Counted from the first letter of the stretch, positions 46,349 through 54,782 are shown. The stretch is 64,000 nucleotides of DNA from Pseudoalteromonas rubra (GCF_000238295.3 NZ_AHCD03000043.1:124001-188000), one strand, 5' to 3'. Made by a program: numbers and translations. Notes: generated by a model from the sequence alone, not told the origin.

Positions 46349-46495
46349 CAGGTGCTTAAGGGCTACTGTGTGCAAAGCAGTGGCCCTTTCAAATCTGGGA
46401 GATTCATCGCCCGGTTATCAAGCTCAAAACGCGTTAACTCATGTTCATTCTCAGTTATCCAGTAGCCACCCTCAGTCATTCCACACCCACTCTCA

Positions 46496-46690
46496 GTCAT
46501 CCCGCACTTGATGCGGAAACTACCAACAGGCGGCTGGAGCGAGCATTAAGCACAACTCATCAGACCCAACACCCGTCATCCTGCACTTGATGCGGAAACT
46601 GCGAACAGGCGACTGGGGCGAGCATTAAGCACAACTTATCAAACCCAACACCCGTCATCCCGCACTTGATGCGGGAACTATCAACAGGCA
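46496..46690. repeat. 79-bp tandem repeat with REP-like hairpins
   Basis: Two and a half copies with a period of 79 bases begin at 46496, 46575 and 46654. Each opens with GTCATCC followed by the palindrome CGCACTTGATGCG and continues with CAACAGGCG-type sequence and GCGAGCATTAAGCACAAC. Degenerate CTCAGTCAT units lie at 46440-46500. It occupies the ubiI-LysR gap and looks like an expanded intergenic REP family. Confidence 0.85.
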
Positions 46691-46729
46691 GCGCCTCGAT
46701 ACACTGTTAGCAGATCTACAATGTAATGC

Positions 46730-47575
46730 TTACCCCAATCGCAGTGCAATAAACTCTGCCAGCTTATTCACCGCGTGGGCGGACTCCTGGGTGTTTTTAA
46801 CCAGGCTGATACCAATCTGACCCAGCTCTGGCAAAAAGGGTGTTTGTGCCTGGTAACTGAGCGTAGCTGGCACGGTGCTTTTGGCCAGTACCGTAATGCC
46901 CAGGCCTTCTTTAAGCGCAGCCGTCAGCCCCGTTAAATCCGCGTTACTATACACAATGCGGTATTGCAGACCGGCCTGTTGTAATGCTTCAATGGCGCGG
47001 CGGCGATAAATACAGCCTTCCGGCGCTGTCACTAATGTGACGATCTGCTGTTGCGCCAGAGACAGGTCACCCACCCACACCAGCTGGTCCTGCATAAACA
47101 CCGGATAGTTAGACGAATTGAGATCTTCGTTCAGTGCCAGCACCAAATCGAACTGGTCCTGCCTTGAGACCGACAGTAGATGTTTGCTGAGCCGGGATTT
47201 CACCTCCAGCGCCACATCCGGATATAAAGATACAAAGTCGCCGATAATGGCGGGCAGAATACGCGCGGCAAACTCACTGGGGATCCCCAGACGCACTCTT
47301 CCGGTGACGCTCTCTGAGGTAAATTGCTGGATGATCCCATCGTTGAATTGCAACATCTGTTTGGCCTGTGGCAGCAGTAGCTCACCATACTGATTGAGTA
47401 CCTGACGCTGGCCCTGCTTTTTGAATAGTTTACAGCCCAATTGCTCTTCCAGGCGTTTGATCTGCAGACTTACAGCGGGCTGAGAGAGGCCCAGCAGCTC
47501 ACCGGCTTTGGCAAAACCGCCCACTTCAACCACAGTCACCAGGGTGCGCAGGCCATCAATCGATAAGTTTTTCAT
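46730..47575 (-). CDS. LysR-family transcriptional regulator
   Basis: A 281-residue regulator. The N-terminal winged HTH reads LRTLVTVVEVGGFAKAGELL then SQPAVSLQIKRLEEQLG. The C-terminal part is a periplasmic-binding-protein-like effector domain. It is transcribed away from a GcvT-like gene, from which it is separated by 129 bases containing a palindromic site, so it most likely regulates that gene and itself. The effector is unknown. Confidence 0.9.
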   Translation of the reverse strand: MKNLSIDGLRTLVTVVEVGGFAKAGELLGLSQPAVSLQIKRLEEQLGCKLFKKQGQRQVLNQYGELLLPQAKQMLQFNDGIIQQFTSESVTGRVRLGIPSEFAARILPAIIGDFVSLYPDVALEVKSRLSKHLLSVSRQDQFDLVLALNEDLNSSNYPVFMQDQLVWVGDLSLAQQQIVTLVTAPEGCIYRRRAIEALQQAGLQYRIVYSNADLTGLTAALKEGLGITVLAKSTVPATLSYQAQTPFLPELGQIGISLVKNTQESAHAVNKLAEFIALRLG

Positions 47576-47614
47576 ATTAATAAAATCAATTTATAAAACC
47601 CAAATACATTAATA

Positions 47615-47636
47615 TTATTTATCAAACGATAAATAA
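47615..47636. promoter_or_regulatory. Palindrome in the LysR/GcvT-like divergent region
   Basis: TTATTTATC and GATAAATAA form a perfect nine-pair inverted repeat separated by AAAC. Its position between divergent genes suggests a regulator site, probably for the LysR protein. Confidence 0.55.
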
Positions 47637-47643
47637 ATACAAT

Positions 47644-47672
47644 TTGTTGTTGCGCAAGCGGATCCCTATACT
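47644..47672 (+). promoter_or_regulatory. Sigma70-type promoter of the GcvT-like gene
   Basis: TTGTTG at 47644-47649 and TATACT at 47667-47672 are spaced by 17 bases, about 30 bases before the start codon. Confidence 0.6.
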
Positions 47673-47704
47673 TTTCTCCATCTTAATTTCATCAGGATAG
47701 TCGC

Positions 47705-48295
47705 ATGATGAGCACGCCAATCATCTTCGCTAAACACCGTCAGGGCACGGTGGCGGCGGAAAATCGTCTTTTCTCGCCACAGGATCTGGTTGTACTGGAT
47801 TTCAGCGGATTTGAAACCACGCCTTTTCTGAATCAGGAACTGGGGCTGAACCTCAATAAACTGATGGCGCCCGGACTGGGTGTACAAGGTCTGTTGGTTG
47901 GCGGTCATTCTTTTGCCGTGTATTACTTCAGCGAAACAGCCTACCGTTTTGTGCTGAGTGAAAGTGCTGCTCAGGCCCTTTCTGCGCTGGTAAGCAAACA
48001 TGACAGTGACTACGATATTGAACTGGTACGTCGCAGCGACCTGGCGATTGCTCAGCTGAGCGGTCAGGCGGCGCTTGAGACGGTGCTGAACAGTTTTTCA
48101 CTGACGCCGGGCTTGCAAATTTCAGATGAACTGGCCTGCTATGGCAAACAAAGTGGCGATGTGTTTGTGACCACTTTAGTACAGCAGGGTCAGCAGCACT
48201 ATCAGCTGATTGCAAATCAGGAATCTTTGAGCCTGTGGCAGGCTCGACTGGCTGAGCAGGGTTTTGCTCATTCAGACGAACACGCCCCAAATTAA
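47705..48295 (+). CDS. Truncated GcvT/YgfZ-like protein
   Basis: A 196-residue protein without its own known name. Its central part parallels the folate-binding N-terminal half of GcvT encoded just downstream: YYFSETAYRFVLSESAAQAL matches FFTETEYRLVVNSATREK of GcvT, and AIAQLSGQAA matches MIAVQGPNA. The C-terminal half of a GcvT is absent. This suggests a degenerate or specialised paralogue, perhaps a tetrahydrofolate-binding protein related to YgfZ, rather than an aminomethyltransferase. It is divergent from a LysR gene. Confidence 0.65.
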   Translation: MMSTPIIFAKHRQGTVAAENRLFSPQDLVVLDFSGFETTPFLNQELGLNLNKLMAPGLGVQGLLVGGHSFAVYYFSETAYRFVLSESAAQALSALVSKHDSDYDIELVRRSDLAIAQLSGQAALETVLNSFSLTPGLQISDELACYGKQSGDVFVTTLVQQGQQHYQLIANQESLSLWQARLAEQGFAHSDEHAPN

Positions 48296-48327
48296 CCCCA
48301 ATTGCCAGTGTTGCGCTGGTGAACACA

Positions 48328-48345
48328 ATCCGGACCTTGCCGGAT
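48328..48345 (+). promoter_or_regulatory. Hairpin before gcvT
   Basis: ATCCGG and CCGGAT form a six-pair stem over ACCTTG, about 28 bases before the gcvT start. It has no T-run, so it may weakly terminate or stabilise transcripts. Confidence 0.3.
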
Positions 48346-48373
48346 GTGTGATGACAATAAGTGAAGAAAGAGT

Positions 48374-49456
48374 ATGACTTCTAAAACAGTACTGCATGCC
48401 AAGCACCTAGAAGCTGGCGCGAAAATGGTCGATTTCCACGGCTGGGAAATGCCAATCAACTATGGCTCGCAAATCGAAGAGCATAACGCTGTGCGTGAAG
48501 ACGCAGGCATGTTTGACGTATCTCACATGACTATCGTTGATGTGAAAGGCGCGGATGCACAGGCGTTCCTGCGTAAGCTGGTTGCTAACGATGTGGCAAA
48601 GCTCAAAGTAGCGGGTAAAGCACTTTACACTGGCATGCTGAATGAGCAAGGCGGCGTGATCGATGACTTGATCATCTACTTCTTCACTGAAACTGAATAC
48701 CGCCTGGTTGTAAACTCTGCAACACGCGAAAAAGACTTAGCGCACATGAACGGCGTTGCAGCTGACTTTGATGTGGCGATCACTGAGCGTCCAGAGTACG
48801 CGATGATTGCGGTACAGGGTCCAAATGCCAAAGCAAAAACAGCGACCATTCTGAACGATGCGCAAAATGCAGCAGTAGAAGGCATGAAGCCTTTCTTTGG
48901 CGTGCAAGCCGAAGAGCTGTTCATTGCCACCACAGGCTACACAGGTGAAGACGGCTACGAAATCGTTGTACACAACGATGATGCAGCGCAACTGTGGCAA
49001 AAATTATTAGACGCGGGCGTCCGTCCGGCTGGCCTAGGTGCACGTGATACGCTACGTTTAGAAGCAGGCATGAACCTTTACGGCTCAGATATGGATGAAA
49101 GCGTTTCTCCACTGGCTGCTAACATGGCATGGACCATTGCCTGGGAGCCGGCAGAGCGTGACTTTATCGGTCGTAAAGTGATCGAGCAGCAACGTGCAGA
49201 CAAGAGCACAGATAAGCTGGTTGGCCTGGTACTTGAGAGCAAAGGCGTTCTGCGCGGCGGCTCTAAAGTTATCGTAGAAGGTGGCGAAGGTGTTATCACT
49301 TCTGGTACATTCTCGCCGACGTTAGGCTTTAGCGTAGCTTTGGCCCGTGTACCTCGCTCTACGGGTGACACAGCTCAGGTTGAAATGCGCAAAAAGCTGG
49401 TAGACGTTAAAGTGGTTAAACCTTGCTTTGTACGCAATGGTAAGTCGGTTCTGTAA
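48374..49456 (+). CDS. gcvT: Aminomethyltransferase, glycine cleavage T protein
   Basis: A 360-residue tetrahydrofolate-dependent enzyme that releases ammonia from the H-protein-bound aminomethyl group and forms methylene-THF. Landmarks: HGWEMPINYGSQIEEH, DVSHMTIVDVKG, MIAVQGPNA and TTGYTGEDGYEI. ATG at 48374 follows GAAGAAAGAGT. It is the first gene of the glycine cleavage set gcvT-gcvH-gcvP. Confidence 0.96.
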   Translation: MTSKTVLHAKHLEAGAKMVDFHGWEMPINYGSQIEEHNAVREDAGMFDVSHMTIVDVKGADAQAFLRKLVANDVAKLKVAGKALYTGMLNEQGGVIDDLIIYFFTETEYRLVVNSATREKDLAHMNGVAADFDVAITERPEYAMIAVQGPNAKAKTATILNDAQNAAVEGMKPFFGVQAEELFIATTGYTGEDGYEIVVHNDDAAQLWQKLLDAGVRPAGLGARDTLRLEAGMNLYGSDMDESVSPLAANMAWTIAWEPAERDFIGRKVIEQQRADKSTDKLVGLVLESKGVLRGGSKVIVEGGEGVITSGTFSPTLGFSVALARVPRSTGDTAQVEMRKKLVDVKVVKPCFVRNGKSVL

Positions 49457-49518
49457 CGAACAGAGCATTAAAGAATAACGGGCGATGGCCCACATAAATC
49501 GACCAAAGGAACAAAAAA

Positions 49519-49908
49519 ATGAGCAACATTCCTAGCGAGTTAAAGTACGCAACGTCACACGAGTGGGTTCGCGCTGAAGGCGACGGCACTTACACAGTAG
49601 GTATCACTGAGCATGCACAGGAACTTCTGGGTGACATGGTATTCGTAGACCTGCCTGACGTAGGTGACGAAGTTGACGCTGGTGAAGACTGCGCGGTTGC
49701 TGAGTCTGTAAAAGCAGCTTCTGACATCTACGCGCCAATCGGCGGTGAGATTGTTGCTGTTAACGAAGAGCTGGAAGACTCTCCTGAATCAGTAAACAAC
49801 GACCCTTACGGTGACGGCTGGTTGTTCCGTGTTAAAGCCTCTGACGAAAGCGAGCTTGAAAACCTGCTTGACGCAGAAGGCTACGAAGCCAACATCGACG
49901 AAGACTAA
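49519..49908 (+). CDS. gcvH: Glycine cleavage H protein
   Basis: A 129-residue lipoyl carrier protein. The lipoylation Lys lies in ESVKAASDIYAP (about 65). It shuttles the aminomethyl group between GcvP, GcvT and the dihydrolipoamide dehydrogenase. ATG at 49519 follows CAAAGGAACAAAAAA. A strong terminator follows. Confidence 0.97.
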   Translation: MSNIPSELKYATSHEWVRAEGDGTYTVGITEHAQELLGDMVFVDLPDVGDEVDAGEDCAVAESVKAASDIYAPIGGEIVAVNEELEDSPESVNNDPYGDGWLFRVKASDESELENLLDAEGYEANIDED

Positions 49909-49925
49909 TTCGTTGTAGATACCAT

Positions 49926-49951
49926 AAAAGCCCCCTGTGTGGGGCTTTTAT
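49926..49951 (+). terminator. Rho-independent terminator after gcvH
   Basis: AAAAGCCCC and GGGGCTTTT form a perfect nine-pair stem with CTGTGT loop. It lies 18 bases beyond gcvH, so gcvP needs its own promoter or read-through. Confidence 0.85.
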
Positions 49952-49965
49952 AGTTGCGCCCAGTA

Positions 49966-50143
49966 TAATACCAATTTCAATTAATACCTGTTCAATTTGA
50001 CGGAGCAAATATGACGCTAACTGTGTTAAAAATTTCTCATTTAGAACCTTTACCTAAGGTATGAGTTCGCAAATTTTTGCCTGGTTATCGAACATATTTT
50101 CTCGCCTCAAAATAGAACACTTAATTAAGCAAATTGGTATAAG
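49966..50143. mobile_element. MITE-like element with TAATACCAATTT ends
   Basis: A 178-bp AT-rich block bounded by TAATACCAATTT on the left and its near-perfect inverse AAATTGGTATAA on the right (11 of 12). Only an 18-codon frame is inside (about 50010-50066), so it is non-autonomous. I associate ends of this type with repeats common in Alteromonadales. It lies between the gcvH terminator and gcvP. Confidence 0.6.
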
Positions 50144-50275
50144 GTGTGGCAACACCGTTAAACTCTGTGACTGTTACCAAGGTATTTTCGTCGTTCCGGG
50201 AGGCTAAGCCAATCTCCGGCCGGTCGAACAACAGTGACACCCCCATTTTTACTTGGATCATAGGAATCTGGACAC
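50144..50275 (+). promoter_or_regulatory. gcvP leader
   Basis: About 130 bases before gcvP, with a possible interrupted stem (GTTCCGGGAG pairing imperfectly with CTCCGG and GAAC, about 50193-50229). The start codon is preceded by CATAGGAATCTGGACAC. It does not match a glycine riboswitch. Confidence 0.3.
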
Positions 50276-53173
50276 ATGTCAAACGCCAAATCTCTTGAAC
50301 AACTAGAGCAAAAGCAAGACTTTATTCGTCGCCACATTGGCCCGAGCCCGGCTCAGGTGAGTGACATGCTTGCTGCGCTTGGAGTATCGAGTGTTGAAGA
50401 GCTGATCGGTCAGACAGTACCTAGCTCAATTTTGTTAGAGCAAGGCCTGCAAATTGGTGAAAGCCGTACCGAAGTAGAAACGCTGAGCTACCTGAAATCT
50501 GTAGCAAGCAAAAACAAGGTCTTCAAATCTTACATCGGTCAGGGTTACCACCCGACACACGTGCCAAACGTTATTTTACGTAACGTACTGGAAAACCCAG
50601 GTTGGTATACCGCATATACGCCGTATCAGCCAGAGATTGCACAAGGCCGCCTTGAGTCTTTGCTTAACTTCCAGACTATGACCATGGACATCACCGGCCT
50701 TGATCTGGCCAGTGCGTCATTGCTTGACGAATCAACCGCAGCAGCCGAAGCCATGGCACTGGCTAAGCGTGTTTCTAAAGCGAAAAAAGCGAACCTGTTC
50801 TTCATTGCTGAAGACGTTCACACACAAACCATCGACGTAGTCACAACCCGTGCCGAGCAGTTTGGTTTTGAAGTGATCGTTGGCCCGGCAAGCGATGCGG
50901 CAAACCACGAGATCTTTGGTGCCCTGTTCCAGTATCCAACTACGTCAGGTGAAGTGGTTGACATCACGGACATCATCGCACAAGTACAAAGCAAAAAAGC
51001 GATTGCCTGTGTGGCAGCCGACATCATGAGCTTAATGCTACTGAAAGCACCAGGTAAACTGGGCGCAGACGTGGTACTGGGTTCTGCACAGCGCTTTGGT
51101 GTTCCTATGGGTTACGGTGGTCCACACGCTGCGTTCTTCGCAACACGCGATGCATACAAGCGTTCACTGCCGGGTCGTATCATTGGTGTATCAAAAGACC
51201 GTTTAGGCAACGACGCACTGCGTATGGCAATGCAAACGCGCGAGCAGCACATCCGTCGCGAAAAAGCCAACTCAAACATCTGTACAGCGCAGGTACTGCT
51301 GGCCAACATGGCTGCATTCTATGCGGTGTACCACGGTCCACAGGGCCTGAAAACCATTGCCGAGCGCATTAACCGCTTCGCCAGCATTCTGGCAACCGGC
51401 CTGAAAGCCAAAGGCGTAGCACTGAAGCACGACACCTGGTTTGACACCATCACAGTGGTTGCCAACGACGCGGACAAAGACGCAGTAGTTGCGCGCGCCG
51501 TTGCAAACGAAGTGAACTTTGCCATCAACCACGCTGGCGAGTACTCAATTGCACTGAACGAAACCACCACCCGCGGGGACATCGCAGAACTGTTCGACAT
51601 CATCCTGGGCGAAGGCCATGGTTTAGATGTAGCAGCACTGGACAGCGAAGTTGCTGCAAATGGCATCACAGGTATTCCGGCGAACCTGGTACGTGATGAC
51701 GAAGTACTGACGCACGACAACTTCAACAGCTACCACAGCGAAACTGAGATGCTGCGTTACATCAAGCGTCTTGAGAACAAAGATTTGGCACTGAACCACT
51801 CTATGATCTCTCTGGGTTCTTGTACCATGAAGCTGAACGCGACCGCTGAGATGATCCCGGTTACCTGGCCTGAGTTCGCTGAACTACACCCGTTCTGCCC
51901 GTTAGAGCAGGCACAGGGTTATCAGGTAATGATGACTGAGCTGCACGACTGGCTGGTTAACATCACAGGCTACGACGCAGTATCACTACAACCTAACTCA
52001 GGTGCTCAGGGTGAATACGCGGGTCTTATCGCGATTCGTAAATACCACGAGTCACGTGGCGAAGGTCACCGTAACGTGTGTCTGATCCCAAGCTCTGCGC
52101 ACGGTACTAACCCGGCGTCGGCGCAAATGGCCAGCATGAAAGTGGTTGTGGTTGGTTGTGACAGCGACGGTAACATTGATCTGGACGACTTGCGTGCGAA
52201 AGCCCAAGACGTATCAGAGAACCTGTCTTGTATCATGGTTACTTACCCGTCTACCCACGGTGTATACGAAGAAGCTATCCGTGAAGTATGTGAGATCGTT
52301 CACCAGCACGGCGGTCAGGTTTATATGGACGGCGCGAACATGAACGCACAGGTTGGCGTAACCAGCCCGGGCTCAATCGGCTCTGACGTATCGCACCTGA
52401 ACCTGCACAAAACATTCTGTATCCCGCACGGTGGTGGTGGTCCGGGTGTTGGTCCTATCGGTGTTAAATCGCACCTTGCACCATTCATGCCTAACCACAG
52501 CGTGATTAAAGTCGCTGGCACCAACGAAGGTAACGGTGCAGTATCTGCGGCACCTTATGGCTCAGCTGCTATCCTGCCAATTTCATGGGCGTACATTGCC
52601 ATGATGGGTAGCGAAGGCCTGAAGCAGGCAACTGAAATGGCCATCGTAAACGCCAACTACCTGACAGAGAAGCTAAGCAAGCACTACCCAATTTTATACC
52701 GTGGCCGCAACGACCGTGTTGCTCACGAATGTATTGTTGACTTGCGTCCGCTGAAAGAAGCAACCGGTATCACTGAAATGGATGTGGCCAAGCGCCTGCA
52801 AGACTATGGCTTCCACTCACCAACTATGTCATTCCCGGTTGCCGGTACTCTGATGGTTGAGCCGACGGAATCTGAGTCTAAGGTAGAAATCGACCGCTTT
52901 ATCGAAGCTATGGTGTCTATCAAAGGCGAGATCGACAAGATTGCATCGGGCGAGTGGTCAATTGAAGACAACCCATTAGTATTTGCACCGCATACTCAGG
53001 CCGATGTACTAAGCAACGAGTGGGATCGCGCCTACGACCGCTTCTACGCAGCATTCCCGGTTGCATCAGTAGCTAAAGACAAGTTCTGGCCAACGGTAAC
53101 CCGTATCGACGACGTATACGGCGACCGTAACCTTATTTGTTCTTGCCCGGCTGTCGAGACTTATGCTGAGTAA
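50276..53173 (+). CDS. gcvP: Glycine dehydrogenase (decarboxylating), P protein
   Basis: A 965-residue PLP enzyme fusing the two homologous halves of the P protein, the usual layout in gammaproteobacteria. The N-terminal half contains FIRRHIGPSPAQ and QPEIAQGRLESLLNFQT. The PLP Lys is in HLNLHKTFCIPHGGGGPG (about 703) in the C-terminal half. It decarboxylates glycine and loads the H protein. Terminator-like sequence at 53213 ends the transcript. Confidence 0.97.
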   Translation: MSNAKSLEQLEQKQDFIRRHIGPSPAQVSDMLAALGVSSVEELIGQTVPSSILLEQGLQIGESRTEVETLSYLKSVASKNKVFKSYIGQGYHPTHVPNVILRNVLENPGWYTAYTPYQPEIAQGRLESLLNFQTMTMDITGLDLASASLLDESTAAAEAMALAKRVSKAKKANLFFIAEDVHTQTIDVVTTRAEQFGFEVIVGPASDAANHEIFGALFQYPTTSGEVVDITDIIAQVQSKKAIACVAADIMSLMLLKAPGKLGADVVLGSAQRFGVPMGYGGPHAAFFATRDAYKRSLPGRIIGVSKDRLGNDALRMAMQTREQHIRREKANSNICTAQVLLANMAAFYAVYHGPQGLKTIAERINRFASILATGLKAKGVALKHDTWFDTITVVANDADKDAVVARAVANEVNFAINHAGEYSIALNETTTRGDIAELFDIILGEGHGLDVAALDSEVAANGITGIPANLVRDDEVLTHDNFNSYHSETEMLRYIKRLENKDLALNHSMISLGSCTMKLNATAEMIPVTWPEFAELHPFCPLEQAQGYQVMMTELHDWLVNITGYDAVSLQPNSGAQGEYAGLIAIRKYHESRGEGHRNVCLIPSSAHGTNPASAQMASMKVVVVGCDSDGNIDLDDLRAKAQDVSENLSCIMVTYPSTHGVYEEAIREVCEIVHQHGGQVYMDGANMNAQVGVTSPGSIGSDVSHLNLHKTFCIPHGGGGPGVGPIGVKSHLAPFMPNHSVIKVAGTNEGNGAVSAAPYGSAAILPISWAYIAMMGSEGLKQATEMAIVNANYLTEKLSKHYPILYRGRNDRVAHECIVDLRPLKEATGITEMDVAKRLQDYGFHSPTMSFPVAGTLMVEPTESESKVEIDRFIEAMVSIKGEIDKIASGEWSIEDNPLVFAPHTQADVLSNEWDRAYDRFYAAFPVASVAKDKFWPTVTRIDDVYGDRNLICSCPAVETYAE

Positions 53174-53212
53174 CGAATTGTAGGTCGGGCTAATCCCCGA
53201 CTTAGATTTTTG

Positions 53213-53245
53213 AAAACCGTCTTGAGAGATTAAGGCGGTTTTTTA
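53213..53245. terminator. Terminator between gcvP and the intI remnant
   Basis: AAAACCG(TC) pairs with (GG)CGGTTTT around TTGAGAGATTAA, and a T-run follows on the plus strand; the minus strand also ends in an A/T-rich tail, so it may act for both convergent genes. A related copy lies at 63712-63745. Confidence 0.75.
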
Positions 53246-53252
53246 TTGTCTG

Positions 53253-53558
53253 CTATTTGATTCGCTGTGGGAGGTGAGAAATTGGACTTAACACTCCTTG
53301 GCCTCCTTGCTGGATAATATGCGTGTAAATTTGTGTTGTGTGGACGTCACTGTGGCCAAGTTGAGTTTGTATTGTTCTTATATCAGCGCCATTTTGCAGC
53401 TGGTGTGTCGCAAAAGAGTGCCGTAATGTATGCGGTGTTACCAGCTTACTGATCCCAGCTAAATACGCAGCTTTTCTTACTGTTCTTTGAACTTGCTTCT
53501 CATCAATGTGGTGTCGTCTGAGTTGTTTTGTTTCTGGGTCAACACTTAGCTTGTGACT
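53253..53558 (-). pseudogene. intI: Integron integrase, C-terminal remnant
   Basis: One hundred and one codons plus stop on the minus strand keep the C-terminal third of a tyrosine recombinase of the integron class. PHTLRHSFATHQL carries the His-x-x-Arg of the catalytic domain, QLGHSD the next conserved His, and TTQIYTH the nucleophilic Tyr; GVLSPISHL is the typical IntI ending. IntI proteins are about 320 residues, so the N-terminal two thirds, including the first catalytic Arg, are missing and the frame meets a stop at once within the GTTACT repeat. The orientation, pointing away from the cassettes, is that of a normal integron. Confidence 0.92.
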
Positions 53559-53560
53559 CT

Positions 53561-53608
53561 GTTACTGTTACTGTTACTGTTACTGTTACTGTTACTGTTA
53601 CTGTTACT
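53561..53608. repeat. (GTTACT)8 hexanucleotide tandem repeat
   Basis: Eight perfect, consecutive copies of GTTACT. It lies exactly where intI is truncated and reads as Val-Thr repeats in the frame of the ORF remnant on its right. Confidence 0.95.
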
Positions 53609-53695
53609 ATTCAAGCTGACAAATCAGCTAAAAACAAAGTGGTCTATGATACAGTACAAAATATAAAATCAATGGGTTATCAAGTGTCACAGTAA
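53561..53695 (+). pseudogene. Remnant of a first cassette gene (possibly ExbD/TolR-like C-terminus)
   Basis: An open frame without a start runs through the GTTACT repeat and continues VTIQADKSAKNKVVYDTVQ to a stop at 53693-53695, immediately before an attC site. The pattern ADK, VV, GY resembles the C-terminal domain of ExbD/TolR, but the stretch is too short to be sure. It is most simply the 3' end of the first cassette, its start having been lost with attI and most of intI. Confidence 0.45.
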
Positions 53696-53795
53696 CCCTA
53701 ACAAGTTACTCAAAAGGACGCAAAACGCTTGGCTTGTGCTCATTCGTCGCCAATTTTAGCTAAGCATTTATGCGCTCATTAGTAAGGCGTTAGGT
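53696..53795 (+). other. attC site 1
   Basis: Imperfect palindrome of 100 bases from CCCTAAC to GTTAGGT. The inner arms (GCTTGGCTTG and AGCTAAGCATTT, with GGACGCAAAA and TTATGCGCTC outside them) pair. attC sites are the recombination sites at the 3' end of integron cassettes. Nearly identical to attC site 7. Confidence 0.85.
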
Positions 53796-53809
53796 ACCTA
53801 GGAAATATT

Positions 53810-54139
53810 GTGAATAACTGGAATCCGGTAGAAAAGTCATGGATTGATAACGATCTTGAAAATCAATTCTGGCTCCTTGATGAACCTCAACAACGCTTTT
53901 GGAACCTTATTAAGGTTATGCCTCAGAAATGGCAATTAACACCCATTGGCGACTTAGGCGGTGGTTTTTATGTCGTAGCTATATTTGGAAACCAAGTACT
54001 ATATTTCAACGATATTGAAGAAGGTTACAATATTAGTGAGTTTAAAACTTTTGGTATCATCAATGATTATTTTTGTAACCAAAATGAACTTCATCATTCA
54101 ATAAACTATCTGTACGATAAAGTGCGCATCGGTACCTAA
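53810..54139 (+). CDS. Cassette gene, 109-residue unknown protein
   Basis: The first complete cassette gene. It starts with GTG after TAGGAAATATT, 15 bases past attC site 1, and its stop overlaps the next attC. The protein is acidic and aromatic-rich (FWLLDEPQQRFWNLIKVMP, then GGGFYVVAIFGNQVLYFND) and reads like a soluble alpha/beta domain of the SMI1/KNR4 or immunity-protein size class. I do not recognise it as a particular family. Confidence 0.75.
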   Translation: MNNWNPVEKSWIDNDLENQFWLLDEPQQRFWNLIKVMPQKWQLTPIGDLGGGFYVVAIFGNQVLYFNDIEEGYNISEFKTFGIINDYFCNQNELHHSINYLYDKVRIGT

Positions 54140-54232
54140 TGAGGCCGTTAAAAGGACGCGAAATAGCAGGCTTTTGCTCCTTCGTGGCTAATTTTAGCCT
54201 GCTATTTCGCGACGGTTAGGCAAGCGTTAGTT
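54134..54232 (+). other. attC site 2
   Basis: From ACCTAAT to GTTAGTT. The arms CGCGAAATAGCAGGC and GCCTGCTATTTCGCG pair perfectly over fifteen bases with a TTTTGCTCCTTCGTGGCTAA loop region. It ends the first cassette and begins the second. Confidence 0.88.
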
Positions 54233-54236
54233 GCAA

Positions 54237-54635
54237 ATGGAAGATTTGAGCATCAACCTATCTAAAGATGAAAAATCGCTACTTGTTGAGTTGACTGATT
54301 TTGGCAAGTCACTGCCTGAGCTTATATCAGACATTCACTCCGACTCACCCGCATTAAGTCTGGTTGAGAAGTATACGCTTGCAATAAACACAGTAACTTC
54401 CTTAATCTCAAAAGATTTGGTCTTGCTGTGTGAGCTAGATTGCTCATCGACTAAGCCATATTCAGCCAATACTACTAATAGCATTCCCTTGTCAGAGCTT
54501 TCGAGCTTCCTTAATGATCCATATAATTGGTCTGTATCTACATCCCGAGATGGGAAAAAGAGCTATGAACTAGCACCAACCGATCTGGGTGAAGAGCTAC
54601 TCGACCAAATATTTGGTATAAGTAGTAGTAACTAA
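54237..54635 (+). CDS. Cassette gene, 132-residue unknown protein
   Basis: Soluble, acidic and mostly helical, rich in Ser and Leu. I choose the ATG at 54237, four bases inside the cassette; a TTG at 54231 would lie in the attC core. There is no Shine-Dalgarno sequence, so the mRNA may be leaderless. The C-terminal half (NWSVSTSRDGKKSYELAPTD) resembles a winged-helix turn, but no family is recognised. Confidence 0.65.
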   Translation: MEDLSINLSKDEKSLLVELTDFGKSLPELISDIHSDSPALSLVEKYTLAINTVTSLISKDLVLLCELDCSSTKPYSANTTNSIPLSELSSFLNDPYNWSVSTSRDGKKSYELAPTDLGEELLDQIFGISSSN

Positions 54636-54769
54636 CAAGGCAATTAAAGATCGCCGGCAAAAAAATGCCGGCTGGACGGCCAACACTCCGGTTGCTTTGT
54701 GTTGTCGCTTCTCTCCAAAATAACACAAAGCAGCCTACGTATTGGCCGCCCATTATTGCGGCGTTATGT
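54630..54769 (+). other. attC site 3
   Basis: About 140 bases from AACTAAC to GTTATGT. The arms GGACGGCCAACACTCCGG / TACGTATTGGCCGCC and GCTTTGTGTTGTC / AACACAAAGC pair imperfectly. It is the longest attC in the array. Confidence 0.8.
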
Positions 54770-54782
54770 GGTCAGGAAGGGT

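Noticed and set aside
46496..46690. CRISPR array
   Set aside because: The repeated unit is a contiguous 79-base tandem repeat without variable spacers, and no cas genes are near.
50144..50275. Possible glycine riboswitch before gcvP
   Set aside because: The conserved glycine aptamer cores are not seen here or before gcvT; only an irregular hairpin is present.
54699..54782. Upstream extension of the CxxC cassette gene
   Set aside because: It lies within an attC site; the ATG at 54783 has a proper ribosome binding site.
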